Positions 32,575 to 40,735 of a DNA stretch of 64,000 nucleotides are shown here, piece after piece. Each line of letters starts with the position of its first letter. Positions within the stretch are counted from its first letter, which is position 1. The position numbers and the translations under genes were made by a program. Where the stretch lies: contig OZ244212.1 of assembly GCA_965216695.1 (NCBI GenBank), positions 3,100,001-3,164,000 on the forward strand. Direction: 5' to 3'. The stretch is from G965216695 sp965216695 (lineage in GTDB: Bacteria; Pseudomonadota; Gammaproteobacteria; Pseudomonadales; Azotimanducaceae). Below the pieces are notes generated by a model. It was not told the origin of the DNA. It worked only from the letters and a program-made list of their open reading frames with translations, and did no database searches.

Positions 32575-34026
32575 TCAGGAGGACTGGGCGACGCGCCGCT
32601 GTTCGAGCGCGGCGCGAATCTCCGCGTGGCGTTCGCGCGGTAAGTGGTACTTCGAGTAACACCACAGACATACCACGACGAACCCGGCGACGATCGGGCC
32701 ATAAACGAGCCCGAGCCACATCAACGTGTCCGGTGGTACATCGGCGGCGGTCTGGATGTGAGGACCGCGTGGCCAGTTAATCAGGTCCAGCGCGAAGCCG
32801 CCTACGACGTTACCGATACCCGTTGTGAACTTGCCGGAGAAGGCCACCGCCGCGAAGAAGATGCCTTCCTGACGGCGTCCGGTGTTCAACTCGTGTTCAT
32901 CGGCCACATCGGCGATCATCGAGTTGAACGTCACCAGCGCCTGCGCAACGCCCATACCCTGCACAAATTTAAACGTCACCAGCGTTACCAGCAGCGCATT
33001 GGTGCCGTTCTCCGGGAACCAGCCCAGCAACCGAAGAACCACGGGAAGGATCTGGCAGAACGCCCACCAGCCGGTCCCCCAAACGATCGAGGGCTTCTTG
33101 TCGAACCGGTCGTTCAACCGACCGGCAAAGGTCGTGCCGATCATGATGCCGACTGGGTATGCAACGAAGAAGGACAAGTTGCCGGTGCTGCTCAGTTCCC
33201 AGAAAAACGTGTTCATGTGCAGGTTGAGCGCCGTGTCGACGCCTACCATCATGAACACCACCAGTACGCCCAGAAACAACCAGCGAAACGATCGGTTGTT
33301 GAGCGCACCGCGCAGCTCCGCACCCATTCGAAGGAGTACGGCCCGCGTGCGCATGCGACCTGCGGTAACCTGCGGCTGTGTCAGATGCGGGATTCGCGAT
33401 CTGGTGCCGATCGCCGTTACCAGAATCGAAATCACCATCAGCACCGAAAGGGTGAGTGCGTATGGACTGTACGCGCCGATGTTGAACTGTCCGCGCGGGT
33501 AGTCGGGAGTTGCAACGAAGAACACGCCGAAGGCGAGCGCGTACGCGCCGAGCACACCGACGTAGCTGAAGAAATAACGGTAGGCAACGACCGTCGTGCG
33601 TTCAATGTAATCGTCCGACAATTCTGCGCCCAACGACAGGTGTGGAACGTGGTAGAGGGTCATGGCCGCGCGCGTGAGCACTGCGAAGGTCATCAGCCAC
33701 AGAAACAGCCCGAATTGCCCCAGACCGTCCGGAGGCGACAGCAGCAGGTAGAACGCAATGGCCAGCGGCAAAGCAGCCGCAACCAGGAACGGATGTCGAC
33801 GGCCCCACCGGGAGCGCCAGTTGTCGCTCAACGACCCGGCAAGCGGATCGGTGACCGCATCGAACATCAGCGCTATGCCTACTGCGAGTCCTGCCAGCGA
33901 TCCGGACAGCCCCAGAACCTGGTTGTAGTAGAAGAAGAGGATGACGCCGAACGCACCGTTCTTAAGTCCTTCGGCGGCCTGTCCGAAGCCGTACGCGAGC
34001 TTGGTGCCGATAGTGAGTGGCGGCAT
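32575..34026 (-). CDS. GPH-family (melibiose-type) cation symporter, MFS superfamily
   Basis: 483 residues with twelve hydrophobic segments. The N-terminus (KLAYGFGQAAEGLKNGAFGV), the DAVTDPLAGSLSD helix and WGRRHPFLVAAALPLA are the hallmarks of glycoside-pentoside-hexuronide:cation symporters. The Asp residues in DAVTDPLAG are known in the family to bind the coupling cation. GPH members in organisms of this kind often sit in steroid, terpenoid or glycoside operons. It is the first gene of the minus-strand operon with the double-SnoaL protein and the SDR, so it probably imports their substrate. The 58-base gap to the divergent 34085 gene is short and must hold both promoters. Confidence 0.92.
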   Translation of the reverse strand: MPPLTIGTKLAYGFGQAAEGLKNGAFGVILFFYYNQVLGLSGSLAGLAVGIALMFDAVTDPLAGSLSDNWRSRWGRRHPFLVAAALPLAIAFYLLLSPPDGLGQFGLFLWLMTFAVLTRAAMTLYHVPHLSLGAELSDDYIERTTVVAYRYFFSYVGVLGAYALAFGVFFVATPDYPRGQFNIGAYSPYALTLSVLMVISILVTAIGTRSRIPHLTQPQVTAGRMRTRAVLLRMGAELRGALNNRSFRWLFLGVLVVFMMVGVDTALNLHMNTFFWELSSTGNLSFFVAYPVGIMIGTTFAGRLNDRFDKKPSIVWGTGWWAFCQILPVVLRLLGWFPENGTNALLVTLVTFKFVQGMGVAQALVTFNSMIADVADEHELNTGRRQEGIFFAAVAFSGKFTTGIGNVVGGFALDLINWPRGPHIQTAADVPPDTLMWLGLVYGPIVAGFVVVCLWCYSKYHLPRERHAEIRAALEQRRVAQSS

Positions 34027-34084
34027 CGAATCCCCCAGCGATTTGAAGCATCATCGGGACGTCGCAATCTGGGGTCAAGACTGC

Positions 34085-35005
34085 ATGAACGTGTTTATCG
34101 TCGGTGGTACCGGTGCTATCGGTGCGCACGCGTTACGCGCCCTTGTTCTGGCGGGACACCGTGTATCCGCGCTGGTACGCAGTCCGGCCAAGGCGCAATG
34201 GGTGACGAAAGTGGGCGCGGAACCTGTGTGGGTATCGCTGTTTGACCGCGAAGCGCTGGCGCGTGAGTTGACGGGGCGCGACGCGGTCGTGAACCTTGCT
34301 ACCGCGATTCCAGCATCGTCGGGCTTCGTTCGGTCGGGCGGGTGGTCTGACAACGACCGCATCCGTCGGGAAGGTGTGGCAACGCTGGTGGCCGCTGCAC
34401 AGGACGCGGGCGTACCGAGGCTCGTGCAGGAATCGGTGAGCATGATTTATCGCGACGCAGGTGCGCAATGGATCGACGAGGCGTGCGAGACAGACCGGTT
34501 TCCGCTGGCGCTCGGCAATCACGCGGCCGAATCGAGCGTGCAGAATTATCGCGAGCGCGGTGGGGAGGGTGTGATTCTGCGCTTCGGCTGGTTCTACGGA
34601 CCCGGTGCGCGCCACAGTGAGGAGTTTCTGGATCTGGCGCGCCGCTTCGGAGTCTGCGTGATGCTGGGACGCGCTAGCGGATACGTAAGCTCGATCAATG
34701 TTCAGGACGGTGGCCGTGCGGTAGTGCATGCGCTCAACGTGCCTTCGGGTACGTACAACGTCGTAGACGACGAACCCCTGACTAAGGCCGGGTATGCGAA
34801 CGCGCTTGCTGCGGCCGTAGGTCGTACGCGAACCGTTCGGGTACCCGGACGTCTGGCAGTTCTACTCGGCGATCGGGTGACGGGCCTGACCCGGTCGCTG
34901 CGGGTCGCCAATAAACGCTTCAGAGAAGCCACGGGTTGGTCACCCGACTATCCGAGCGCGCGCGAAGGTTTGCGCGCCATGGCGGCGCCGCAGTCGCAGG
35001 CTTGA
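34085..35005 (+). CDS. NAD-dependent epimerase/dehydratase (extended SDR)
   Basis: 306 residues from ATG 34085; frames continuing upstream lie antisense to the transporter. The extended-SDR motif is at the start: MNVFIVGGTGAIGAHALRAL (GxxGxxG at residues 7-13). VSMIYRDAGAQWIDE corresponds to the substrate loop; the active-site Tyr/Lys pair seen in classical members is not obvious, and FGWFYGPGARH replaces part of it. Atypical SDRs like this include isoflavone-reductase-like and NmrA-like proteins that may reduce or only sense NAD(P). It ends just before a strong terminator hairpin. The specific function is unknown. Confidence 0.87.
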   Translation: MNVFIVGGTGAIGAHALRALVLAGHRVSALVRSPAKAQWVTKVGAEPVWVSLFDREALARELTGRDAVVNLATAIPASSGFVRSGGWSDNDRIRREGVATLVAAAQDAGVPRLVQESVSMIYRDAGAQWIDEACETDRFPLALGNHAAESSVQNYRERGGEGVILRFGWFYGPGARHSEEFLDLARRFGVCVMLGRASGYVSSINVQDGGRAVVHALNVPSGTYNVVDDEPLTKAGYANALAAAVGRTRTVRVPGRLAVLLGDRVTGLTRSLRVANKRFREATGWSPDYPSAREGLRAMAAPQSQA

Positions 35006-35010
35006 ACAAC

Positions 35011-35038
35011 AAAAAAAACGGGGGCCGCTAAGGCCCCC
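35011..35038. terminator. intrinsic terminator for the metalloprotease gene, possibly bidirectional
   Basis: GGGGGCC at 35020-35026 pairs perfectly with GGCCCCC at 35032-35038 around a five-base loop. On the plus side the stem is preceded by an eight-A run (35011-35018). Read on the minus strand this is a hairpin followed by eight Us, a textbook Rho-independent terminator 50 bases after the protease stop at 35088. The plus-strand epimerase ends at 35005 and its RNA also crosses the stem, though without a U-run. Confidence 0.92.
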
Positions 35039-35087
35039 TAGGCGCTCCAGTGGGGCATCGCGCCCCGGTTGGTATTCGCGTGATTCG

Positions 35088-37439
35088 TTAGGGCTTGTTG
35101 CGCCCCTTGCCGTTTCCGCCCTTACCGCCGCCGCTGCCGCCGGTGATGTCAACCTGAGACCATGATGACCACGCGGAGGTGCCGGTACCGTTGCCGGCAC
35201 GCACGCGGTAGCGGGCGGTGCCGGATCCCGGGGCATCCACAAGTTGCGTGTCTCCCGTTGATCCGAGGGTAGTGGTGCCGACCCACGCGTCGCGTTTCTT
35301 GTGGCGAGTTTCGCGCTGTATTTCGTAGAAGTCCGCATCTGCCACGGCCGACCAGCTAATGGTCGCGGAACCATCGGCATTATTACTGGCCGACAACCCG
35401 GTCGGGGTTGTGGGCGGCTCCGGTTCCGGCGGGTTGACGGATACAACGATTGTGGCCGTTGCGTTGGCAACGCCGTCGGTTACCTGGTACGTGAACATAT
35501 CGTCGCCGGTGAATTGCGCCCCAGGGGTGTAGACGATCTGACCGCCTTCAAGTTGCGCGCTGCCGTTACCCGGCGTACCTACCTCATCGATCATCAGCGG
35601 GTCGCCGTCGGGATCGTAATCGTTGGCGAGTGCATCGATCGCCACTGCCGTCTCGATGGCGGTGGTTGCGGTGTCGTCCAATGCTGCAGGTGCGTCGTTG
35701 CGGCCTTCGACGGAGACGGTAACGGCTGCGGTTGCAAGCCCGCCGCGGCCGTCGCCGACCGTGTAGGTAAATGTGTCCGTACCGAAAGCGTCGGCGTCGG
35801 GGGTATAGACGATCTGAGAGCCGCTGATTGACGCGGTGCCCGAATCGGGCGTGGTTACACTGCGTATCGACAACGCATCGCCGTCCGGATCGGTGTCGTT
35901 GGCGAGTACGTCGATCGTCACCGCCGTGTCTTCAGCGGTCGTTGCGGCATCGTCGCCAGCCACCGGTGTTGCGTTGGGTTCGCCCGCGGTTGCCTGGCCG
36001 GCGATGAAGTACATACCCATGCTGCCGTAGTCGCTGTAGGGAATGCGCGGATTACCGACGCCGGTAACAGCCAGGTAGTAGGTGCCAGCGGTTACGTTGC
36101 GCTGGAGGGTTGCGTGCGTCTCTGCATCCGGTGCGGCGGACTCGAGTAGAGTGCCGGCGCCGTCATACAACGCAATTCGGATGTCCAGATTGGCGCCGCG
36201 GCGGGTCGTGCGGGTGAATGCGTCCCACGCCGGCGTAACGGTAATGTCGATGCTGCCATCACCCACATCCATTGCAAAGAAGTCGACGTCTGTGGTGTCG
36301 TGAATGATGCCTTTGTTGTCCGCGTACAGATTGTCGGGGTCAGTCTCCGGGTTGGTGTGTGAGATCGAGCCGTCCGCGGCGATGGATAGCAGACTTGCAG
36401 CAAAGCGGTCGTCGCCGTGATCGTCTCCGACTCTATCCAGTTTCGCCGTTATAATTGCAATGTCGTCCTGGGTGTTGGACGCAGCCGGATACTCGCCCTG
36501 GCTCCACTGCGTAACGTTTTTGTAGTACCCCACGCCCATGATCGGCGCCCATGAGGACGGGTCTGAGTCGCTGCCGAGCCCGCGGAAGTAGGCCGTCGAG
36601 TCGTCACCGTCGTGCGAGAGTCCCAGATTGTGACCGATTTCGTGCGATGCAGCCTCCGCGATGAAGTGCGCGGCGTTTGCGAGGTTGTCCGAGTACACCA
36701 GCGCGGGAGAGTAGTAGTCGTAGTTGGAACGTCCCCACACATTGACGTAAGCAACGCCTCCGGCTCCGGCGTGCGGCATGTTCAAGCCGGTGGCGTCGAC
36801 GTCCGGTGTCACCAGGATATGACCGGTGGTGGAGTTGAACCGGTTCGGTCGCTCCGTCGTTACGTCGACGTTGAAAGCCGCGAAATCTTCGGCCAGCCGG
36901 TGCCATATCTCGTGGATCGCTGCGAGTTCGGATGGACTGAATCCGTTGGGGTCATTGTCGGTGTCGTAGGGTTGTGCGAGTAGAGATGCGTGCGTGGAGT
37001 TCCACGCAGTGCCTTCCAGCAGTTCGCCGTCGAAATCGACGTAAATGACATTGGGCGCGCCCGGGTTGCTGTGCAGCGCAAACGTTTGTGCCAGCGACAA
37101 CGCTGCTGCGGTGTTCGCCGATGCTGCAACTGCGTCGATCGTTTGCACACCTTGATCGCTCACGCCCTCGTCGATGTAGAAGATGGCGCCGTCGTCGTCC
37201 GCGCTCATGTGGTCTGTATCGAGGTTCGGGAAGCTGATGCCCTGTAGCCACCTCAGGGCGTTCGCGCGCGCGGTGGGTGGCAGCTGTTCAAGGCGCTCTC
37301 GCAGTCGACTGACGGGTAGTTGGTCGATTTCCAGAGGCTTGCCGGTCGGGAACTCCGTGCCGGGTACGTGGGTGGGTTGAGCGAATGCGGCGCCTACAAA
37401 AAAACAGGTGCCGAGCATGAAAAATCTGCTCGATGTCAT
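35088..37439 (-). CDS. secreted metzincin metalloprotease with two cadherin-like repeats and a fibronectin III domain
   Basis: 783 residues. A signal peptide (FFMLGTCFFVGAAFAQP) is followed by a propeptide-like stretch to about residue 90. The reprolysin-like catalytic domain has the full metzincin site HEIGHNLGLSH (His266, Glu267, His270, His276). A prepeptidase C-terminal-like domain follows (residues about 330-470). Then come two cadherin-like/Big repeats with the motif TAVTIDVLANDTDPDGDALS (about 470-570, 575-665), a fibronectin III domain (GLSASNNADGSATISW) and a Gly/Lys-rich tail. No type I secretion RTX repeats are seen. It is a secreted protein-degrading enzyme. It stands alone between the copAB group and a strong terminator; 187 bases of upstream DNA show nothing further recognisable. 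Confidence 0.93.
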   Translation of the reverse strand: MTSSRFFMLGTCFFVGAAFAQPTHVPGTEFPTGKPLEIDQLPVSRLRERLEQLPPTARANALRWLQGISFPNLDTDHMSADDDGAIFYIDEGVSDQGVQTIDAVAASANTAAALSLAQTFALHSNPGAPNVIYVDFDGELLEGTAWNSTHASLLAQPYDTDNDPNGFSPSELAAIHEIWHRLAEDFAAFNVDVTTERPNRFNSTTGHILVTPDVDATGLNMPHAGAGGVAYVNVWGRSNYDYYSPALVYSDNLANAAHFIAEAASHEIGHNLGLSHDGDDSTAYFRGLGSDSDPSSWAPIMGVGYYKNVTQWSQGEYPAASNTQDDIAIITAKLDRVGDDHGDDRFAASLLSIAADGSISHTNPETDPDNLYADNKGIIHDTTDVDFFAMDVGDGSIDITVTPAWDAFTRTTRRGANLDIRIALYDGAGTLLESAAPDAETHATLQRNVTAGTYYLAVTGVGNPRIPYSDYGSMGMYFIAGQATAGEPNATPVAGDDAATTAEDTAVTIDVLANDTDPDGDALSIRSVTTPDSGTASISGSQIVYTPDADAFGTDTFTYTVGDGRGGLATAAVTVSVEGRNDAPAALDDTATTAIETAVAIDALANDYDPDGDPLMIDEVGTPGNGSAQLEGGQIVYTPGAQFTGDDMFTYQVTDGVANATATIVVSVNPPEPEPPTTPTGLSASNNADGSATISWSAVADADFYEIQRETRHKKRDAWVGTTTLGSTGDTQLVDAPGSGTARYRVRAGNGTGTSAWSSWSQVDITGGSGGGKGGNGKGRNKP

Positions 37440-37626
37440 TGGGTCCCCTCCGATGACGCGTTCGGTTCAAGTCCTGAAAAAGAACGGCATTCGCCTTGGT
37501 CGAATGCACCGAACTCCCCATCGGTTTGGGCATGCTAGACAAGCGGTACGCGACGCGATGGGAGGAGGGTCACAGTTTTCGCACGCGAGTCTTAGACGCA
37601 AGCAGGGGCGACTTGCGTGCCGAGGG

Positions 37627-38337
37627 CTACCACCAGGCGCTGATTCCAAGCACCCATTGAGATTCGGTCGTATGGTCGCCCGCTGTGCGCAGCAGGCGAC
37701 GGCTCTGGCCGAGCGCGCGCTCATAGTGCCAGCCACCGTAGAAAGAGAGTTGCGGAGTTACGGCGTAGCGCAGGTCTAGACCCCCTTCCAGGTCGCGGGT
37801 GCCTTCGCCGATTGCGGCGGTGCGAATGGCACGATTGTGCCAGTCCCACTCGAGGCGGCTGGTCAATGACCAGCGCAGGCTGAGACGTGCCTCGTGCTCG
37901 AACTCGATCTGGGCCCTGACACCCTTGGAACCCGCCATCAGACGCGCGCCCACCTCGACGTAGTAGGGGGCGAGTCCTTCGATGCCGACTGCAAACCAGT
38001 GGCGCGTGTCGCCGGGATCCGTGTCCGCCTGCCAACCGGCGGTGGCATTCCAGTAGGGCAGCACGGGCCGAGCGAAATACAACTGCAGGGTGTGATCGGC
38101 GGTGTGCCCATCCTCGCGTTCACCTTCGCTCGCGAGGTGCCACTGCGCTCGGTCCCGGTTGGCGGACAGTCCAATGTCCCAGGAAACGTCCTTCGCGTCC
38201 GCGCGCCACTCCAAACGATGGACGTCGAGACCGGTGATCGTTGGATCAGCGTTCATCCCGGCGCCGGCCTCACTGCACGCGGCAAGCGCGACGATCATGG
38301 CAGCAACGGAAAGCGCAACGTTCGACGAAACGTTCAC
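37627..38337 (-). CDS. copB: copper resistance protein B, short form
   Basis: 236 residues from GTG 38337, which overlaps the copA stop (GTGA); frames continuing upstream lie inside copA. CopB-type barrel signatures are seen: IEGLAPYYVEVGARLMAG, ARLSLRWSLTSRLEWDWHNR and PQLSFYGGWHYERALGQS. Typical CopB has a long Met/His-rich N-terminal region; here it is absent, so the protein is short. The N-terminus is hydrophobic and ends ALAAC, a plausible lipobox with Cys21, which is unusual for a beta-barrel CopB. It is expected in the outer membrane, acting with CopA in periplasmic copper handling. Translation is coupled to copA. Confidence 0.85.
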   Translation of the reverse strand: MNVSSNVALSVAAMIVALAACSEAGAGMNADPTITGLDVHRLEWRADAKDVSWDIGLSANRDRAQWHLASEGEREDGHTADHTLQLYFARPVLPYWNATAGWQADTDPGDTRHWFAVGIEGLAPYYVEVGARLMAGSKGVRAQIEFEHEARLSLRWSLTSRLEWDWHNRAIRTAAIGEGTRDLEGGLDLRYAVTPQLSFYGGWHYERALGQSRRLLRTAGDHTTESQWVLGISAWW

Positions 38338-40091
38338 GACACCAGCACTTCGCGGAACATGCCTGCCATATGGAACTGCAGATGGCAGTGGTATGCCCAG
38401 CGTCCTCTGGCGTCGGCGGTAACAAGGTAGGAAAGTTTCCGGCCCGGCTGAACCACCACGGTGTGTTTGCGCGGAATGCAGGCGGGATCGCCTGTCTCGA
38501 GTTCGCTCCACAAGCCGTGCAGGTGAATCGGGTGGTTCATCATCGTGTCGTTGACGAGTGTGACGCGCACCCGCTCGTTGTGGGCGAGTAGTATCGGTTC
38601 GGCATCTGCGTAGGGAATGCCGTCGAACGACCACATGTACCGGTGCATGTTGCCGGTTAGGTGCAGTTGCAGTTCGCGGGACGGTTGCGCCAGATGCCGC
38701 GTGTCGTCCAGGTTCATCAGGTCTGCGTAGGTGAGCACGCGGCGGCCGTTGTCGCGGAGACCAACTCCAGGGTCGCTGAGATCGCGGGTCGGTGCCTCGG
38801 CCCGCATGTCCACGTGGGGTCCGTACTCCGACCGCGCATGCGTCACCGGCGCCCGGCTGCCGTGGCCGGCCGGAGCGATGCCGGTGTGGGGCCCGTGATG
38901 GTCCGAATGATCCTTGTTATGCTGCCCGTGCTGCCCGTGCTGCCCGTGCTGCCCGTGCTGCCCGTGCTGCCCGTGCTGCCCGTGCGCCATACCCATGTCT
39001 GCGTGGGTCAGGATCGGTGGGGCGTCCATCGAAGGTGGCGTTGCACGCCACGCTGGGTCTGGCGAGAGTGAACCGAATGCGTACCCGGTACGGTCCATCG
39101 ATTGCGCGAACAGCGCGTATGCCCGATCGGCGGACGGCTGCACAACCACGTCCAACGTCTCGGCAGTGCCCAGGCGCACTTCGTCTACGGTTACCGGGTG
39201 CACGTTCTGTCCGTCCGCGGCGACTACCTGCATCGGTAGGTCCGGGATACGCACATCGAAAAAGCTCATGGCCGAGGCGTTGATCAGGCGCAAGCGAACG
39301 CGCTCGCCTCGCTGGAATGTGCCTGACCAACCGGGCTCGGGTTCGACCCCGTTCATCAGATACGTATAGGTGTAACCGGACACGTCCTGAATGTCCCGGT
39401 CACTCATGCGCATCTGATTCCACATCGCCCGGTCGCGATGGGTTGCGCGCACTCCGCGCCGGCGCAGATCGCCGAAAAGATCACCCACCGTTCGCGGATT
39501 GCGATGATAGTACTCGGCGTGGCGTTTCAGGCGTGCGTAGATACGGCGAGGATCGTCGTTGGTCCAATCGGACAGCGTGATGACGTATTCACGATCGTAG
39601 CTCACCGGATCCGGTGTACCGGGTTCGACGATGATCGCACCGTACACGCCGGTCTGTTCCTGGAATCCGGAATGGGCGTGGTACCAGTACGTGCCGGATT
39701 GCACCAGAGTGAATTCGTAGTCGTAGTAACTGCCCGGCGCAATGCCCGGGAAGCTCAGCCCGGGTACGCCGTCCATCGTTGTAGGCAACAGTATGCCGTG
39801 CCAGTGAATGGAACTGGGTTCAGCCAGCCGGTTGTGGACGCGAATTCGAACGGTCTGACCCTCGCGCCAGCGGAGTGTGGGCGCAGGCAGCGAGTTGTTC
39901 ACGGTGGTAGCGAGGCGCGTCTGGCCGCTGAAGTGCACTTGCTGGTAGCCGATCGTGAGTTCGATTCGCGCGCTCGCGAGCTCGCCCGGTTCTGCGTTGG
40001 GCAGGTCTCGAACATCGGCCCGCGCCTTGCTCGATGTCAGGATTACAGCAGTAGCCGGGGCACTGCGTAGCAGAGAACGTCGGGAGATCAT
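38334..40091 (-). CDS. copA: periplasmic multicopper oxidase CopA
   Basis: 585 residues from ATG 40091. The N-terminus MISRRSLLRSAPATAV is a twin-arginine export signal, as expected for a folded copper enzyme. Three cupredoxin domains are visible, with all four copper-binding motifs: HWHG, YWYHAHSG, HPIHLHG and HCHLQFHMAGMF. The protein oxidises Cu(I) or sequesters copper in the periplasm. Between domains 2 and 3 lies a His-rich insert where CopA proteins usually carry Met-rich repeats. Here it is seven perfect His-Gly-Gln units (residues 370-390) plus further His-rich sequence. The copB gene overlaps its stop. No copper-sensing cop/cus regulator is adjacent. Confidence 0.95.
   Translation of the reverse strand: MISRRSLLRSAPATAVILTSSKARADVRDLPNAEPGELASARIELTIGYQQVHFSGQTRLATTVNNSLPAPTLRWREGQTVRIRVHNRLAEPSSIHWHGILLPTTMDGVPGLSFPGIAPGSYYDYEFTLVQSGTYWYHAHSGFQEQTGVYGAIIVEPGTPDPVSYDREYVITLSDWTNDDPRRIYARLKRHAEYYHRNPRTVGDLFGDLRRRGVRATHRDRAMWNQMRMSDRDIQDVSGYTYTYLMNGVEPEPGWSGTFQRGERVRLRLINASAMSFFDVRIPDLPMQVVAADGQNVHPVTVDEVRLGTAETLDVVVQPSADRAYALFAQSMDRTGYAFGSLSPDPAWRATPPSMDAPPILTHADMGMAHGQHGQHGQHGQHGQHGQHGQHNKDHSDHHGPHTGIAPAGHGSRAPVTHARSEYGPHVDMRAEAPTRDLSDPGVGLRDNGRRVLTYADLMNLDDTRHLAQPSRELQLHLTGNMHRYMWSFDGIPYADAEPILLAHNERVRVTLVNDTMMNHPIHLHGLWSELETGDPACIPRKHTVVVQPGRKLSYLVTADARGRWAYHCHLQFHMAGMFREVLVS
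38922..38984 (-). repeat. nine-base tandem repeat, seven perfect copies, inside copA
   Basis: The plus-strand unit CTGCCCGTG repeats without a mismatch seven times, encoding His-Gly-Gln on the minus strand. The perfect identity including third positions shows recent expansion or slippage and predicts copy-number variation between strains. Length is in-frame, so changes would add or remove copper-binding His residues without breaking copA. Confidence 0.97.
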
Positions 40092-40129
40092 GGTTCGGAA
40101 CTCATCGATGTGCCTGGGTCGGGGAATGG

Positions 40130-40630
40130 TCAGCTGTTGTGTGCTTTGACTAGGCGATGCTTCTGTCGGTTCCAGTCGCGCTCTCGTTCGCTCGCGCGTT
40201 TGTCGTGCACTTTTTTGCCGGTGCCGAGCGCAATCTCGCACTTCACCTTGTTGCCTTTCCAGTAGAGGGCGGTGGCGATGCACGCCTTACCTTTTTGCTG
40301 AATTGCCGCGAATATTTTCGCGATTTCCTTCGCGTGCAGCAGCAGTTTGCGTGTTCGCTGCGGATCTGCAACTACATGCGTGGACGCGCTGTTCAGCGGA
40401 GTGATATTAGCGCCCAGCAGCCATGCTTCGCCGTCGCGAACCAGCACGTAACTGTCCACCAGCTGGGCTTTGTTGGCCCGGATACTCTTCACTTCCCAGC
40501 CCTGCAGCGCCACGCCGGCTTCGAAACGTTCTTCCAGGTGGTAGTCGTGCCGAGCGCGGCGATTCAACGCAATCGTCGTTGTCGGGGTTTTACCGCTGGA
40601 TTGCTTCGCGGCTTTGGGGGATTTCGCCAT
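40130..40630 (-). CDS. smpB: SsrA-binding protein SmpB
   Basis: 166 residues from ATG 40630; the upstream in-frame extension is not family-like. Core features are ALNRRARHDYHLEERFEAGV, LQGWEVKSIRANKAQL, AWLLGANITPLNSAS and the basic tail KKVHDKRASERERDWNRQKH, which folds into the decoding centre. SmpB delivers tmRNA to stalled ribosomes for trans-translation. The N-terminal 16-residue Lys/Ser/Ala-rich extension is longer than in E. coli. The tmRNA gene (ssrA) was not found in this window. The divergent partner is the 40736 transporter, as part of the usual smpB-ratA-rnfH neighbourhood. Confidence 0.97.
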   Translation of the reverse strand: MAKSPKAAKQSSGKTPTTTIALNRRARHDYHLEERFEAGVALQGWEVKSIRANKAQLVDSYVLVRDGEAWLLGANITPLNSASTHVVADPQRTRKLLLHAKEIAKIFAAIQQKGKACIATALYWKGNKVKCEIALGTGKKVHDKRASERERDWNRQKHRLVKAHNS

Positions 40631-40735
40631 CGACGGATTATACGTGCCACAACGGGCGCTCCCAACTGCGCGGCGGCAGCCTTGAGGCATTGGTAACGTT
40701 GCGCCACAATTCGCCGCCATCGGATCACCGGATCG

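Noticed and set aside
37440..37626. Possible small gene between the metalloprotease and copB
   Set aside because: The open frames there lack a ribosome site and family-like sequence; the stretch is better read as promoter and spacer DNA.
38922..38984. Short regular repeats that could suggest a CRISPR array
   Set aside because: Units are contiguous nine-base repeats without spacers and are in frame within copA.
40631..40735. tmRNA gene next to smpB
   Set aside because: The 105-base divergent gap is too short and has no tRNA-like ends or tag-encoding frame.
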